Shown here: positions 34,311-46,872 of the stretch, piece by piece
Layout: every line of letters begins with the position of its first letter
Position numbering within the stretch: the first letter of the stretch is position 1
Assembly (NCBI RefSeq): GCF_910591885.1
Contig: NC_063276.1
Span: forward strand, 11,408,001 to 11,472,000
Length of the DNA stretch: 64,000 nucleotides
Direction of reading: 5' to 3'
From: Bombus terrestris
Lineage: Eukaryota > Arthropoda > Insecta > Hymenoptera > Apidae
Notes under the pieces: generated by a model
The model's input: the letters and a program-made list of their open reading frames with translations, nothing else
Databases searched by the model: none
What the model was told of the DNA's origin: nothing
Position numbers and translations under genes: made by a program

Positions 34311-37300
34311 AAGTATAAAAAGGATCAGATTTTAACAGCTGGAAATGTCAGGCGTTTTCTGTTTTAGGAATAGACAAAAAAAAAGTTTAATTATTGACTT
34401 TATCTTTGTTCTCCATATATGACAGATCACAATCTGCTTTCAGAAACACAGGATGAGGTATAAAAAGGATCAGATTTTAGACGCTGGAGATGTCAGACGT
34501 TTTCAGTTTTAGGAATAAACAAAAAAAAAGTTTAATTATTGACTTCATCTTTGTTCTCCACATGTGACAGATCTCGAACTGCTTTCAGAAACATAGGATG
34601 AAGTATAAAAAGAATCAGATTTTAAAAGCTGGAGATGTCAGACCTTGTAAGTTTTAGGTATAGACAAAAAAAATATTAATTATAGACTCTATCTTTGTTC
34701 TCCATAAGTGACAGATCACGATCTGCTTTCAGAAACATAGGATGAATTATAAAAAGGATCAGATTTTAAAAGCTGGAGATGTCAAACGTTTTTAGTTTTA
34801 GGAATAGACAGAAAAAAAGATTAATTACTGACTTTATCTTTGTTCTCCATATATGACAGATCACAATCTGCTTTCAGAAACACAGGATGAAGTATAAAAA
34901 GGATCAGATTTTAAAAGCTGGAAATGTCAGACGTTTTCTGTTTTAGGAATAGACAAAAAAAAAGTTTAATTATTGACTTCATCTTTGTTCTCCACATGTG
35001 ACAGATCTCGATCTGCTTTCAGAAACATAGGATGAAGTATAAAAAGAATCAGATTTTAAAAGCTGGAGATGTCAGACCTTGTAAGTTTTAGGTATAGACA
35101 AAAAAAAATATTAATTATAGACTATATCTTTGTTCTCCATAAGTGACAGATCACGATCTGCTTTCAGAAACACAGGATGAAGTATAAAAATGATAAGAGT
35201 TTAAAAGCATGAGATGTCAGATGCTTTCAGTTTTAGGAATAGACAAAAAAAAAGTTCAATTACTGACTTTACCTTTGATCTCCATAAGTGGCAGATCACG
35301 ATCTGCTTTCAGAAACACAGGATGAAGTATAAAAAGGATCAGAGTTTAAAAACTGGAGATGTCAGACGCTGTCAGTTTTAGGAATAGGCAGAAAAAAAAA
35401 GATTAATTACTGACTTTACCTTTGTTTTCCATAAGTGACAGATCACGATCTGCTTTCATAAACACAGGATGAAGTATAAAAAGGATCAGATTTTAAAAGG
35501 TGGAGATGTCAGACGTTTTCAGTTTTAGGAATAGACAAAAAAAAAGATTAGTTACTGACTTTACCTTTGCTCTCCATAAGTGACAGATCACGATCTGCTT
35601 TCATAAACACAGTTGAAGTATAAAAAGAATCAGAGTTTAAAAGCTGGAGATGTCAAACGTTTTTAGTTTTAGGAATAGACAAAAAAAAAAGATTAATTAC
35701 TTACTTTACCTTTGTTCTCCATAAGAAACAGATCACGATCTGCTTTCAGAAACATAGGATGAAGTATAAAAAGGATCAGATTTTAAAAGCTGGAGATGTC
35801 AAACGTTTTTAGTTTTAGCAATAGACAGAAATAAAGACTAATTACTGACTTTATCTTTGTTCTCCATATATGACAGATCACGATCTGCTTTCAGAAACAC
35901 AGGATGAGGTATAAAAAGGATCAGATTTTAGACGCTGGAGATGTCAGACGTTTTCAGTTTTAGGAAGTGACAAAAAAAAGTTTAATTATTGACTTTACCT
36001 TTGTTGTCCAAATGTGACAGATCACGATCTGCATTCAGAAACATAGGATGAAGTATAAAAAGGATCAGATTTTAAAAGCTGGAAATGTCAAACGTTTTTA
36101 GTTTTAGGAATAGACAGAAAAAAAGATTAATTACTGACTTTATCTTTGTTCTCCATATATGATAGATCACGATCCGCTTTCAGAAACATAGGATGAAGTA
36201 TAAAAAGGATCAGATTTTAAAAGGTGGAGATGTCAGACGTTTTCAGTTTTAGGAAAAGACAAAAAAGAAGTTTAATTATTGACTTCATCTGTGTTCTCCA
36301 CATGTGACAGATCTCGAACTGCTTTCAGAAACATAGGATGAAGTATAAAAAGGATCAGATTTTAAAACCTGGAGATGTCAGACGTTTTCAGTTTTAGGAA
36401 GAGACAAAATATAGTTTAATTATTGACATTATCTTTGTTCTCCACATGTGACAGATCACGATCTGCTTTCAGAAACATAGGATGAAGTATAAAAATGATC
36501 AGATTTTAAAAGGTGGAGTTGTCAGACGTTTTCAGTTTTAGGAATAGGCAAAAAAAAAAAGATTAATTACTGACTTTACCTTTGTTTTCCATAAGTGACA
36601 GATCACGATCTGCTTTCATAAACACAGGATGAAGTATAAAAAGGATCAGATTTTAAAAGGTGGAGATGTCAGACGTTTTCAGTTTTAGGAATAGACAAAA
36701 AAAAAGATTAGTTACTGACTTTACCTTTGCTCTCCATAAGTGACAGATCACGATCTGCTTTCATAAACACAGTTGAAGTATAAAAAGAATCAGAGTTTAA
36801 AAGCTGGAGATGTCAAACGTTTTTAGTTTTAGGAATAGACAAAAAAAAAAAGATTAATTACTTACTTTACCTTTGTTCTCCATAAGTGACAGATCACGAT
36901 CTGCTTTCAGAAACATAAGATGAAGTATAAAAAGGATCAGATTTTAAAAGCTGGAGATGTCAAACGTTTTTAGTTTTAGCAATAGACAGAAAAAAAGATT
37001 AATTACTGACTTTATCTTTGTTCGCCATATATGACATATCACAATCTGCTTTCAGAAACACAGGATGAAGTATAAAAAGGATCAGATTTTAAAAGCTGGA
37101 CATGTCTGACCTTGTAAGTTTTAGGAATAGACAAAAAAAATATTAATTATAGACTTTATCTTTGTTCTCCATAAGTGACAGATCACGATCTGCTTTCAGA
37201 AACACAGGATGAAGTATAAAAAGGATCAGAGTTTAAAAGCCTGAGATGTCAGACGCTTTCAGTTTTAGGAATAGACAAAAAAAAAGTTTAATTACTGACT

Positions 37301-40300
37301 TTACCTTTGTTCTCCATAAGTGGCAGATCACGATCTGCTTTCAGAAACACAGGATGATGTATAAAAAGGATCAGATTTTATAAGGTGGAGATGTCAGACG
37401 TTTTCAGTTTTAGGAATAGACAAAAAAAAATTTTAATTATTGACTATACCTTTGTTCTCCATAAGCGACAAATCACGATCTGCTTTCAGAAACATAGGAT
37501 GAAGTATAAAAAGGATCTGATTTTAAAAGCTGGAGATGTCAGACCTTGTAAGTTTTAGGTATAGACAAAAAAAAATATTAAATATAGACTTTATCTTTGT
37601 TCTCCATAAGTGACAGATCACGATCTGCTTTCAGAAACACAGGATGAAGTATAAAAAGGATCAGAGTGTAAAAGCTGGAGATGTCAGACGCTGTCAGTTT
37701 TTGGAATAGACAAAAAAAAAGTTTAATTACTGACTTTACGTTTGTTCTCCATATATGACAGATCACGATCTGCTTTCAGAAACACAGGATGAGGTATAAA
37801 AAGGATCAGATTTTAGACGCTGGAGATGTCAGACGTTTTCAGTTTTAGGAATAAACAAAAAAAAAGTTTAATTATTGACTTTATCTTTGTTCTCCACATG
37901 TGACAGATCATGATCTGCTTTCATAAACACAGGATGTTGTATAAAAAGGATCAGATTTTAAAAGCTGGAGATGTCAGACGTTTTCAGTTTTAGGAATAGA
38001 CAAAAAAGAAGTTTAATTATTGACTTTATCTTTGTTCTCCATAAGTGACAAATCACGATCTGCTTTCAGAAACATAGGATGAAGTATAAAAAGGATCAGA
38101 TTTTAAAAGCTGGAAATGTCAGACGTTTTTTGTTTTAGGAATACACAAAAAAAAAGTTTAATTATTGACATCATCTTTGTTCTCCACATGTGACAGATCT
38201 CGATCTGCTTTCAGAAACATAGGATGAAGTATAAAAAGAATCAGATTTTAAAAGCTGGAGATGTCAAACGTTTTTAGTTTTAGGAATAGACAAAAAAAAA
38301 AAAAGATTAATTACTTACTTTACCTTTGTTCTCCATAAGTGACAGATCACGATCTGCTTTCAGAAACACAGGATGAAGTATAAAAAGGATCAGAGTTTAA
38401 AAGCATGAGATGTCAGAGGCTTTCAGTATTAGGAATAGACAAAAAAAAAGTTTAATTACTGACTTTACGTTTGCTCTCCATAAGTGACAGATCACGATCT
38501 GCTTTCATAAACACAGGATGAAGTATAAAAAGGATCAGATTTTAAAAGCTGGAGGTGTCAGACCTTGTAAGTTTTAGGTATAGACAAAAAAAAATATTAA
38601 TTATAGACTTTATCTTTGTTCTCCATAAGTGACAGATCACGATCTGCTTTCAAAAACATAGGATGAAGTATAAAAAGGATCAGATTTTAAAAGCTGGAGA
38701 TGTCAAACGTTTTTAGTTTTAGGAATAGACAGAAAAAAAGATTAATTACTGACTTTATCTTTGTTCTCCATATATGACAGATCACAATCTGCTTTCAGAA
38801 ACACAGGATGAAGTATAAAAAGGATCAGATTTTAGACGCTGGAGATGTCAGACGTTTTCAGTTTTAGGAATAAACAAAAAAAAAGTTTAATTATTGACTT
38901 TATCTTTGTTCTCCATAAGTGACAGATCACGATCCGCTTTCAGAAACATAGGATGAAGTATAAAAAGGATCAGATTTTAAAAGCTGGAAATGTCAGACGT
39001 TTTCTGTTTTAGGACGAGACAGAAAAAATTTTAATTATTGACTATACCTTAGTTCTCCATAAGCGACAAATCACGATCTGCTTTCAGAAACACAGGATGA
39101 GGTATAAAAAGCATCAGATTTTAAAAGCTGGAGATGTCAGACCTTGTAAGTTTTAGGTATAGACAAAAAAAGATATTAATTATGGACTTTACATTTGTTC
39201 TCCATATATGACAGATCACGATCTGCTTTCAGAAACACAGGATGAGGTATAAAAAGGATCAGATTTTAGACGCTGGAGATGTCAGACGTTTTCAGTTTTA
39301 GGAAGAGACAAAAAAAATTTTAATTATTGACTTTATCTTTGTTCTCCATATATGACAGATCACAATCTGCTTTCAGAAACACAGGATGAAGTATAAAAAG
39401 GATCACATTTTAAAAGCTGGAAATGTCAGACGTTTTCTGTTTTAGGAATAGACAAAAAAAAAAGTTTAATAATTGACTTCATCTTTGTTCTCCACATGTG
39501 ACAGATCTCGATATGCTTTCAGAAACATAGGATGAAGTATCAAAGAATCAGATTTTAAAAGCTGGAGATGTCAGACCTTGTAAGTTTTAGGTATAGACAA
39601 AAAAAATATTAATTATAGACTCTATCTTTGTTCTCCATAAGTGACAGATCACGATCTGCTTTCAGAAACATAGAATGAAGTATAAAAGGATCAGATTTTA
39701 AAAGCTGGAGATGTCAGACCTTGTAAGTTCTAGGTATAGACAAAAAAAATATTAATTATAGACTCTATCTTTGTTCTCCATAAGTGACAGATCACGATCT
39801 GCTTTCAGAAACATAGGATGAAGTATAAAAAGGATCAGATTTTAAAAGCTGGAGATGTCAAACGTTTTTAGTTTTAGGAATAGACAGAAAAAAAGATTAA
39901 TTACTGACTTTATCTTTGTTCTCCATATATGACAGATCACAATCTGCTTTCAGAAACACAGGATGAAGTATAAAAAGGATCAGATTTTAAAAGCTGGAAA
40001 TGTCAGACGTTTTCTGTTTTAGGAATAGACAAAAAAAAAGTTTAATTATTGACTTCATCTTTGTTCTCCACATGTGACAGATCTCGATCTGCTTTCAGAA
40101 ACATAGGATGAAGTATAAAAAGAATCAGATTTTAAAAGCTGGAGATGTCAGACCTTGTAAGTTTTAGGTATAGACAAAAAAAAATATTAATTATAGACTA
40201 TATCTTTGTTCTCCATAAGTGACAGATCACGATCTGCTTTCAGAAACACAGGATGAAGTATAAAAATGATAAGAGTTTAAAAGCATGAGATGTCAGATGC

Positions 40301-41859
40301 TTTCAGTTTTAGGAATAGACAAAAAAAAAGTTCAATTACTGACTTTACCTTTGATCTCCATAAGTGGCAGATCACGATCTGCTTTCAGAAACACAGGATG
40401 AAGTATAAAAAGGATCAGAGTTTAAAATCTGGAGATGTCAGACGCTGTCAGTTTTAGGAATAGACAAAAAAAAAGTTTAATTACTGACTTTACGTTTGTT
40501 CTCCATATATGACAGATCACGATCTGCCTTCAGAAACACAGGATGAGGTATAAAAAGGATCAGATTTTAGACGCTGGAGATGTCAGACGTTTTCAGTTTT
40601 AGGAAGTGACAAAAAAAAGTTTAATTATTGACTTTACTTTGTTGTCCAAATGTGACAGATCACGATCTGCATTCAGAAACATAGGATGAAGTATAAAAAG
40701 GATCAGATTTTAAAAGCTGGAAATGTCAGACGTTTTCTGTTTTAGGAAGAGACAGAAAAAATTTTAATTATTGACTATACCTTAGTTCTCCATAAGCGAC
40801 AAATCACGATCTGCTTTCAGAAACACAGGATGAGGTATAAAAACCATCAGATTTTAAAAGCTGGAGATGTCAGACGTTTTCAGTTTTAGGAATAAACAAA
40901 AAAAAAAAGTTTAATTATTGACTTCATCTTTGTTCTCCACATGTGACAGATCTCGATCTGCTTTCAGAAACATAGGATGAAGTATAAAAAGTATCAGATT
41001 TTAAAAGCTGGAAATGTCAGACGTTTTCTGTTTTAGGAATAGACAAAAAAAAAGTTTAATTATTCACTATACCTTAGTTCTCCATAAGCGACAAATCACG
41101 ATCTGCTTTCAGAAACATAGGATGAGGAATAAAAAGCATCAGATTTTAAAAGCTGGGGATGTCAGACGTTTTCAGTTTTAGGAATAAACAAAAAAAAAGT
41201 TTAATTATTGACTTCATCTGTGTTCTCCACATGTGACAGATCTCGAACTGCTTTCAGAAACATAGGATGAAGTATAAAAAGGATGAGATTTTAAAACCTG
41301 GAGATGTCAGACGTTTTCAGTTTTAGGAAGAGACAAAATATAGTTTAATTATTGACATTATCATTGTTCTCCACATTTGACAGATCACGATCTGCTTTCA
41401 GAAACACAGGATGAAGTATAAAAAGGATCAGATTTTAAAAGGTGGAGATGTCAGACGTTTTCAGTTTTAGGAATAGACAAAAAAAAAGATTAGTTACTGA
41501 CTTTACCTTTGCTCTCCATAAGTGACAGATCACGATCTGCTTTCATAAACACAGTTGAAGTATAAAAAGAATCAGAGTTTAAAAGCTGGAGATGTCAAAC
41601 GTTTTTAGTTTTAGGAATAGACAAAAAAAAAAGATTAATTACTTACTTTACCTTTGTTCTCCATAAGTGACAGATCACGATCTGCTTTCAGAAACATAGG
41701 ATGAAGTATAAAAAGGATCAGATTTTAAAAGCTGGAGATGTCAAACGTTTTTAGTTTTAGCAATAGACAGAAAAAAAGATTAATTACTGACTTTATCTTT
41801 GTTCTCCATATATGACATATCACAATCTGCTTTCAGAAACACAGGATGAAGTATAAAAA
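34311..41859 (+). repeat. Diverged right-domain monomers without a simple higher-order period
   Basis: Only satellite monomers are present, about 52 of them. They mix CAAACGTTTTTAG, CCTTGTAAGTTTTAGG, CACAATCTG, ATGATAGATC and GCATGAGATG types in an order that shows no short tandem period by eye. Shorter monomers with CACAGTTGAAG occur at 35,608, 36,768 and 41,550, and a monomer shortened by TATCAAAGAATC lies near 39,539. The segment is repeated whole at 49,674-57,222 as part of the 15,363-bp block. Confidence 0.75.
38292..38304 (+). repeat. Longest poly-A tract seen, A13
   Basis: Thirteen A in a monomer of the CAAACGTTTTTAG type, against the usual 7-10. It is preserved at the same length at 53,655-53,667 in the second 15,363-bp copy. 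A homopolymer of this length normally slips quickly, so the match supports a very recent duplication. Confidence 0.85.
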
Positions 41860-44800
41860 GGATCAGATTTTAAAAGCTGGACATGTCTGACCTTGTAAGT
41901 TTTAGGAATAGACAAAAAAAATATTAATTATAGACTTTATCTTTGTTCTCCATAAGTGACAGATCACGATCTGCTTTCAGAAACACAGGATGAAGTATAA
42001 AAAGGATCAGAGTTTAAAAGCCTGAGATGTCAGACGCTTTCAGTTTTAGGAACAGACAAAAAAAAAAGTTTAATTACTGACTTTACCTTTGTTCTCCATA
42101 AGTGGCAGATCACGATCTGTTTTCAGAAACACAGGATGAAGTATAAAAAGGATCAGAGTTTAAAAGCTGGAGGTGTCAGACGCTGTCAGTTTTAGGAATA
42201 GACAAAAAAAAAGTTTAATTACTGACTTTACGTTTGTTCTCCATATATGACAGATCACGATCTGCTTTCAGAAACACAGGATGAAGTATAAAAAGGATCA
42301 GAGTTTAAAAGCATGAGATGTCAGACGCTTTCAGTTTTAGCAATAGACAAAAAAAAAGTTTAATTACTGACTTTACCTTTGTTCTCCATAAGCGACAAAT
42401 AACGATCTGCTTTCAGAAACATAGGATGAAGTATAAAAATGATCAGATTTTAAAAGCTGGAGATGTCAAACGTTTTTAGTTTTAGGAATATACAGAAAAA
42501 AAGATTAATTACTGACTTTATCTTTGTTGTCCATATATGATAGATCACGATCCGCTTTCAGAAACATAGGATGAAGTATAAAAAGGATCAGATTTTAAAA
42601 GGTGGAGATGTCAGACGTTTTCAGTTTTAGGAATAGACAGAAAAAAAATATTAATTATAGACTTTATCTTTGTTCTCCATAAGTGACAGATCACGATCTG
42701 CTTTCAGAAACACAGGATGAAGTATAAAAAGGATCAGAGTTTAAAAGCTGGAGATGTCAGACGCTTTCAGTTTTAGGAATAGACAAAAAAAAAGTTCAAT
42801 TACTGACTTTACCTTTGTTCTCCATAAGTGGCAGATCACGATCTGCTTTCAGAAACACAGGATGATGTATAAAAAGGATCAGATTTTATAAGGTGGAGAT
42901 GTCAGACGTTTTCAGTTTTAGGAATAGACAAAAAAAAATTTTAATTATTGACTATACCTTTGTTCTCCATAAGCGACAAATCACGATCTGCTTTCAGAAA
43001 CATAGGATGAAGTATAAAAAGGATCTGATTTTAAAAGCTGGAGATGTCAGACCTTGTAAGTTTTAGGTATAGACAAAAAAAAATATTAAATATAGACTTT
43101 ATCTTTGTTCTCCATAAGTGACAGATCACGATCTGCTTTCAGAAACACAGGATGAAGTATAAAAAGGATCAGAGTTTAAAAGCTGGAGATGTCAGACGCT
43201 TTCAGTTTTAGGAATAGACAAAAAAAAAGTTCAATTACTGACTTTACCTTTGTTCTCCATAAGTGGCAGATCACGATCTGCTTTCAGAAACACAGGATGA
43301 AGTATAAGAAGGATCAGAGTGTAAAAGCTGGAGATGTCAGACGCTGTCAGTTTTTGGAATAGACAAAAAAAAAGTTTAATTACTGACTTTACGTTTGTTC
43401 TCCATATATGACAGATCACGATCTGCTTTCAGAAACACAGGATGAGGTATAAAAAGGATCAGATTTTAGACGCTGGAGATGTCAGACGTTTTCAGTTTTA
43501 GGAATAAACAAAAAAAAAGTTTAATTATTGACTTTATCTTTGTTCTCCACATGTGACAGATCATGATCTGCTTTCATAAACACAGGATGTTGTATAAAAA
43601 GGATCAGATTTTAAAAGCTGGAGATGTCAGACGTTTTCAGTTTTAGGAATAGACAAAAAAAATTGTAATTATTGACTATACCTTTGTTCTCCATAAGCGA
43701 CAAATCACGATCTGCTTTCAGAAACATAGGATGAAGTATAAAAATGATCAGATTTTAAAAGCTGGAGATGTCAAACGTTTTTAGTTTTAGGAATAGACAG
43801 AAAAAAAGATTAATTACTGACTTTATCTTTGTTCTCCATATATGATAGATCACGATCCGCTTTCAGAAACATAGGATGAAGTATAAAAAGGATCAGATTT
43901 TAAAAGGTGGAGATGTCAGACGTTTTCAGTTTTAGGAATAGACAAAAAAGAAGTTTAATTATTGACTATACCTTTGTTCTCCATAAGCGACAAATCACGA
44001 TCTGCTTTCAGAAACATAGGATGAAGTATAAAAATGATCAGATTTTAAAAGCTGGAGATGTCAAACGTTTTTAGTTTTAGGAATAGACAGAAAAAAAGAT
44101 TAATTACTGACTTTATCTTTGTTCTCCATATATGATAGATCACGATCCGCTTTCAGAAACATAGGATGAAGTATAAAAAGGATCAGATTTTAAAAGGTGG
44201 AGATGTCAGACGTTTTCAGTTTTAGGAATAGACAAAAAAGAAGTTTAATTATTGAATTTATCTTTGTTCTCCATAAGTGACAGATCACGATACGCTTTTA
44301 GAAACATAGGATGAAGTATAAAAAGGATCAGATTTTAAAAGCTGGAGATGTCAAACGTTTTTAGTTTTAGGAATAGACAGAAAAAAAGATTAATTACTGA
44401 CTTTATCTTTGTTCTCCATATATGATAGATCAGAATCTGCTTTCAGAAACACAGGATGAAGTATAAAAAGGATCAGATTTTAAAAGCTGGAAATGTCAGA
44501 CGTTTTCTGTTTTAGGAATACACAAAAAAAAAGTTTAATTATTGACTTCATCTTTGTTCTCCATAAGTGACAGATCACGATCTGCTTTCAGAAACATAGA
44601 ATGAAGTATAAAAAGGATCAGATTTTAAAAGCTGGAGATGTCAAACGTTTTTAGTTTTAGGAATAGACAGAAAAAAAATATTAATTATAGACTTTATCTT
44701 TGTTCTCCATAAGTGACAGATCACGATCTGCTTTCAGAAACACAGGATGAAGTATAAAAAGGATCAGAGTTTAAAAGCATGAGATGTCAGACGCTTTCAG

Positions 44801-46872
44801 TTTTAGGAATAGACAAAAAAAAAGTTCAATTACTGACTTTACCTTTGTTCTCCATAAGTGACACATCACGATCTGCCTTCAGAAACACAGGATGAGGTAT
44901 AAAAAGGATCAGATTTTAAAAGCTGGAGATGTCAGACGTTTTCAGTTTTAGGAAGAGACAAAAAATAGTTTAATTATTGACATTATCTTTGTTCTCCACA
45001 TGTGACAGATCACGCTCTGCTTTCAGAAACATAGGATGAAGTATACAAATGATCAGATTTTAAAAGCTGGAGATGTCAAACGTTTTTAGTTTTAGGAATA
45101 GACAGAAAAAAAGATTAATTACTGACTTTATCTTTGTTCTCCATATATGATAGATCAGAATCTGCTTTCAGAAACACAGGATGAAGTATAAAAAGAATCA
45201 GATTTTAAAAGCTGGACATGTCTGACCTTGTAAGTTTTAGGTATAGACAAAAAAAATATTAATTATAGACTTTATCTTTGTTCTCCATAAGTGACAGATC
45301 ACGATCTGCTTTCAGAAACACAGGATGAAGTATAAAAAGGATCAGAGTTTAAAAGCATGAGATGTCAGACGCTTTCAGTTTTAGGAATAGACAAAAAAAA
45401 AGTTTAATTACTGACTTTACCTTTGTTCTCCATAAGTGGCAGATCACGATCTGCTTTCAGAAACACAGGATGAAGTATAAGAAGGATCAGAGTGTAAAAG
45501 CTGGAGATGTCAGACGCTGTCAGTTTTAGGAATAGACAAAAAAAAAGTTTAATTACTGACTTTACGTTTGTTCTCCATATATGACAGATCACGATCTGCT
45601 TTCAGAAACACAGGATGAAGTATAAAAAGGATCAGAGTTTAAAAGCATGAGATGTCAGACGCTTTCAGTTTTAGCAATAGACAAAAAAAAAGTTTAATTA
45701 CTGACTTTACCTTTGTTCTCCATAAGCGACAAATAACGATCTGCTTTCAGAAACATAGGATGAAGTATAAAAATGATCAGATTTTAAAAGCTGGAGATGT
45801 CAAACGTTTTTAGTTTTAGGAATATACAGAAAAAAAGATTAATTACTGACTTTATCTTTGTTGTCCATATATGATAGATCACGATCCGCTTTCAGAAACA
45901 TAGGATGAAGTATAAAAAGGATCAGATTTTAAAAGGTGGAGATGTCAGACGTTTTCAGTTTTAGGAATAGACAGAAAAAAAATATTAATTATAGACTTTA
46001 TCTTTGTTCTCCATAAGTGACAGATCACGATCTGCTTTCAGAAACACAGGATGAAGTATAAAAAGGATCAGAGTTTAAAAGCTGGAGATGTCAGACGCTT
46101 TCAGTTTTAGGAATAGACAAAAAAAAAGTTCAATTACTGACTTTACCTTTGTTCTCCATAAGTGGCAGATCACGATCTGCTTTCAGAAACACAGGATGAT
46201 GTATAAAAAGGATCAGATTTTATAAGGTGGAGATGTCAGACGTTTTCAGTTTTAGGAATAGACAAAAAAAAATTTTAATTATTGACTATACCTTTGTTCT
46301 CCATAAGCGACAAATCACGATCTGCTTTCAGAAACATAGGATGAAGTATAAAAAGGATCTGATTTTAAAAGCTGGAGATGTCAGACCTTGTAAGTTTTAG
46401 GTATAGACAAAAAAAAATATTAAATATAGACTTTATCTTTGTTCTCCATAAGTGACAGATCACGATCTGCTTTCAGAAACACAGGATGAAGTATAAAAAG
46501 GATCAGAGTTTAAAAGCTGGAGATGTCAGACGCTTTCAGTTTTAGGAATAGACAAAAAAAAAGTTCAATTACTGACTTTACCTTTGTTCTCCATAAGTGG
46601 CAGATCACGATCTGCTTTCAGAAACACAGGATGAAGTATAAGAAGGATCAGAGTGTAAAAGCTGGAGATGTCAGACGCTGTCAGTTCTTGGAATAGACAA
46701 AAAAAAAGTTTAATTACTGACTTTACGTTTGTTCTCCATATATGACAGATCACGATCTGCTTTCAGAAACACAGGATGAGGTATAAAAAGGATCAGATTT
46801 TAGACGCTGGAGATGTCAGACGTTTTCAGTTTTAGGAATAAACAAAAAAAAAGTTTAATTATTGACTTTATC
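41860..46872 (+). repeat. 23-monomer (3,334-bp) tandem repeat, first occurrence
   Basis: Markers recur at +3,334: GACATGTCTGACC near 41,880 and 45,214, the GCATGAG/TTTTAGCAATAG monomer near 42,313 and 45,647, ACAAATAACGATC near 42,400 and 45,734, and the TATAAGAAGG monomer near 43,304 and 46,638. The first copy is about 41,860-45,193; the second is cut at 46,872 by the start of the second 15,363-bp block. Upstream of 41,860 the match decays gradually, so the left edge is uncertain by a monomer or two. Confidence 0.78.
43671..44250 (+). repeat. Two-monomer tandem duplication (2 x 290 bp)
   Basis: ATTGACTATACCTTTG at 43,671 recurs at 43,961, and the two 290-bp units read the same at all positions checked. 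Each pairs a palindrome-less monomer (AAGCGACAAATC) with a CGATCCG monomer, giving a local dimer. The same pair is at 59,034-59,613 and 62,368-62,947. Confidence 0.8.

Larger units (their letters stand above)
31510..46872 (+). repeat. 106-monomer block, copy 1 (15,363 bp)
   Basis: Tandemly duplicated at 46,873-62,235. Checkpoints at exactly +15,363 include TAAGGTGGGG (32,888 and 48,251), CAGGCGTTTTC near 34,350, GATGAATTAT near 34,741, TTCGCCAT near 37,021, the A13 tract (38,292 and 53,655), TATCAAAGAATC near 39,539, GATCTGTTTTCAG near 42,114 and CAGTTCTTGG near 46,682. The constant offset excludes any net indel. The only difference I found is C at 40,528 (CTGCCTTC) against T at 55,891. The copy 1 to copy 2 junction lies in TTGTTCTCCACATATGAC. 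Confidence 0.9.
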
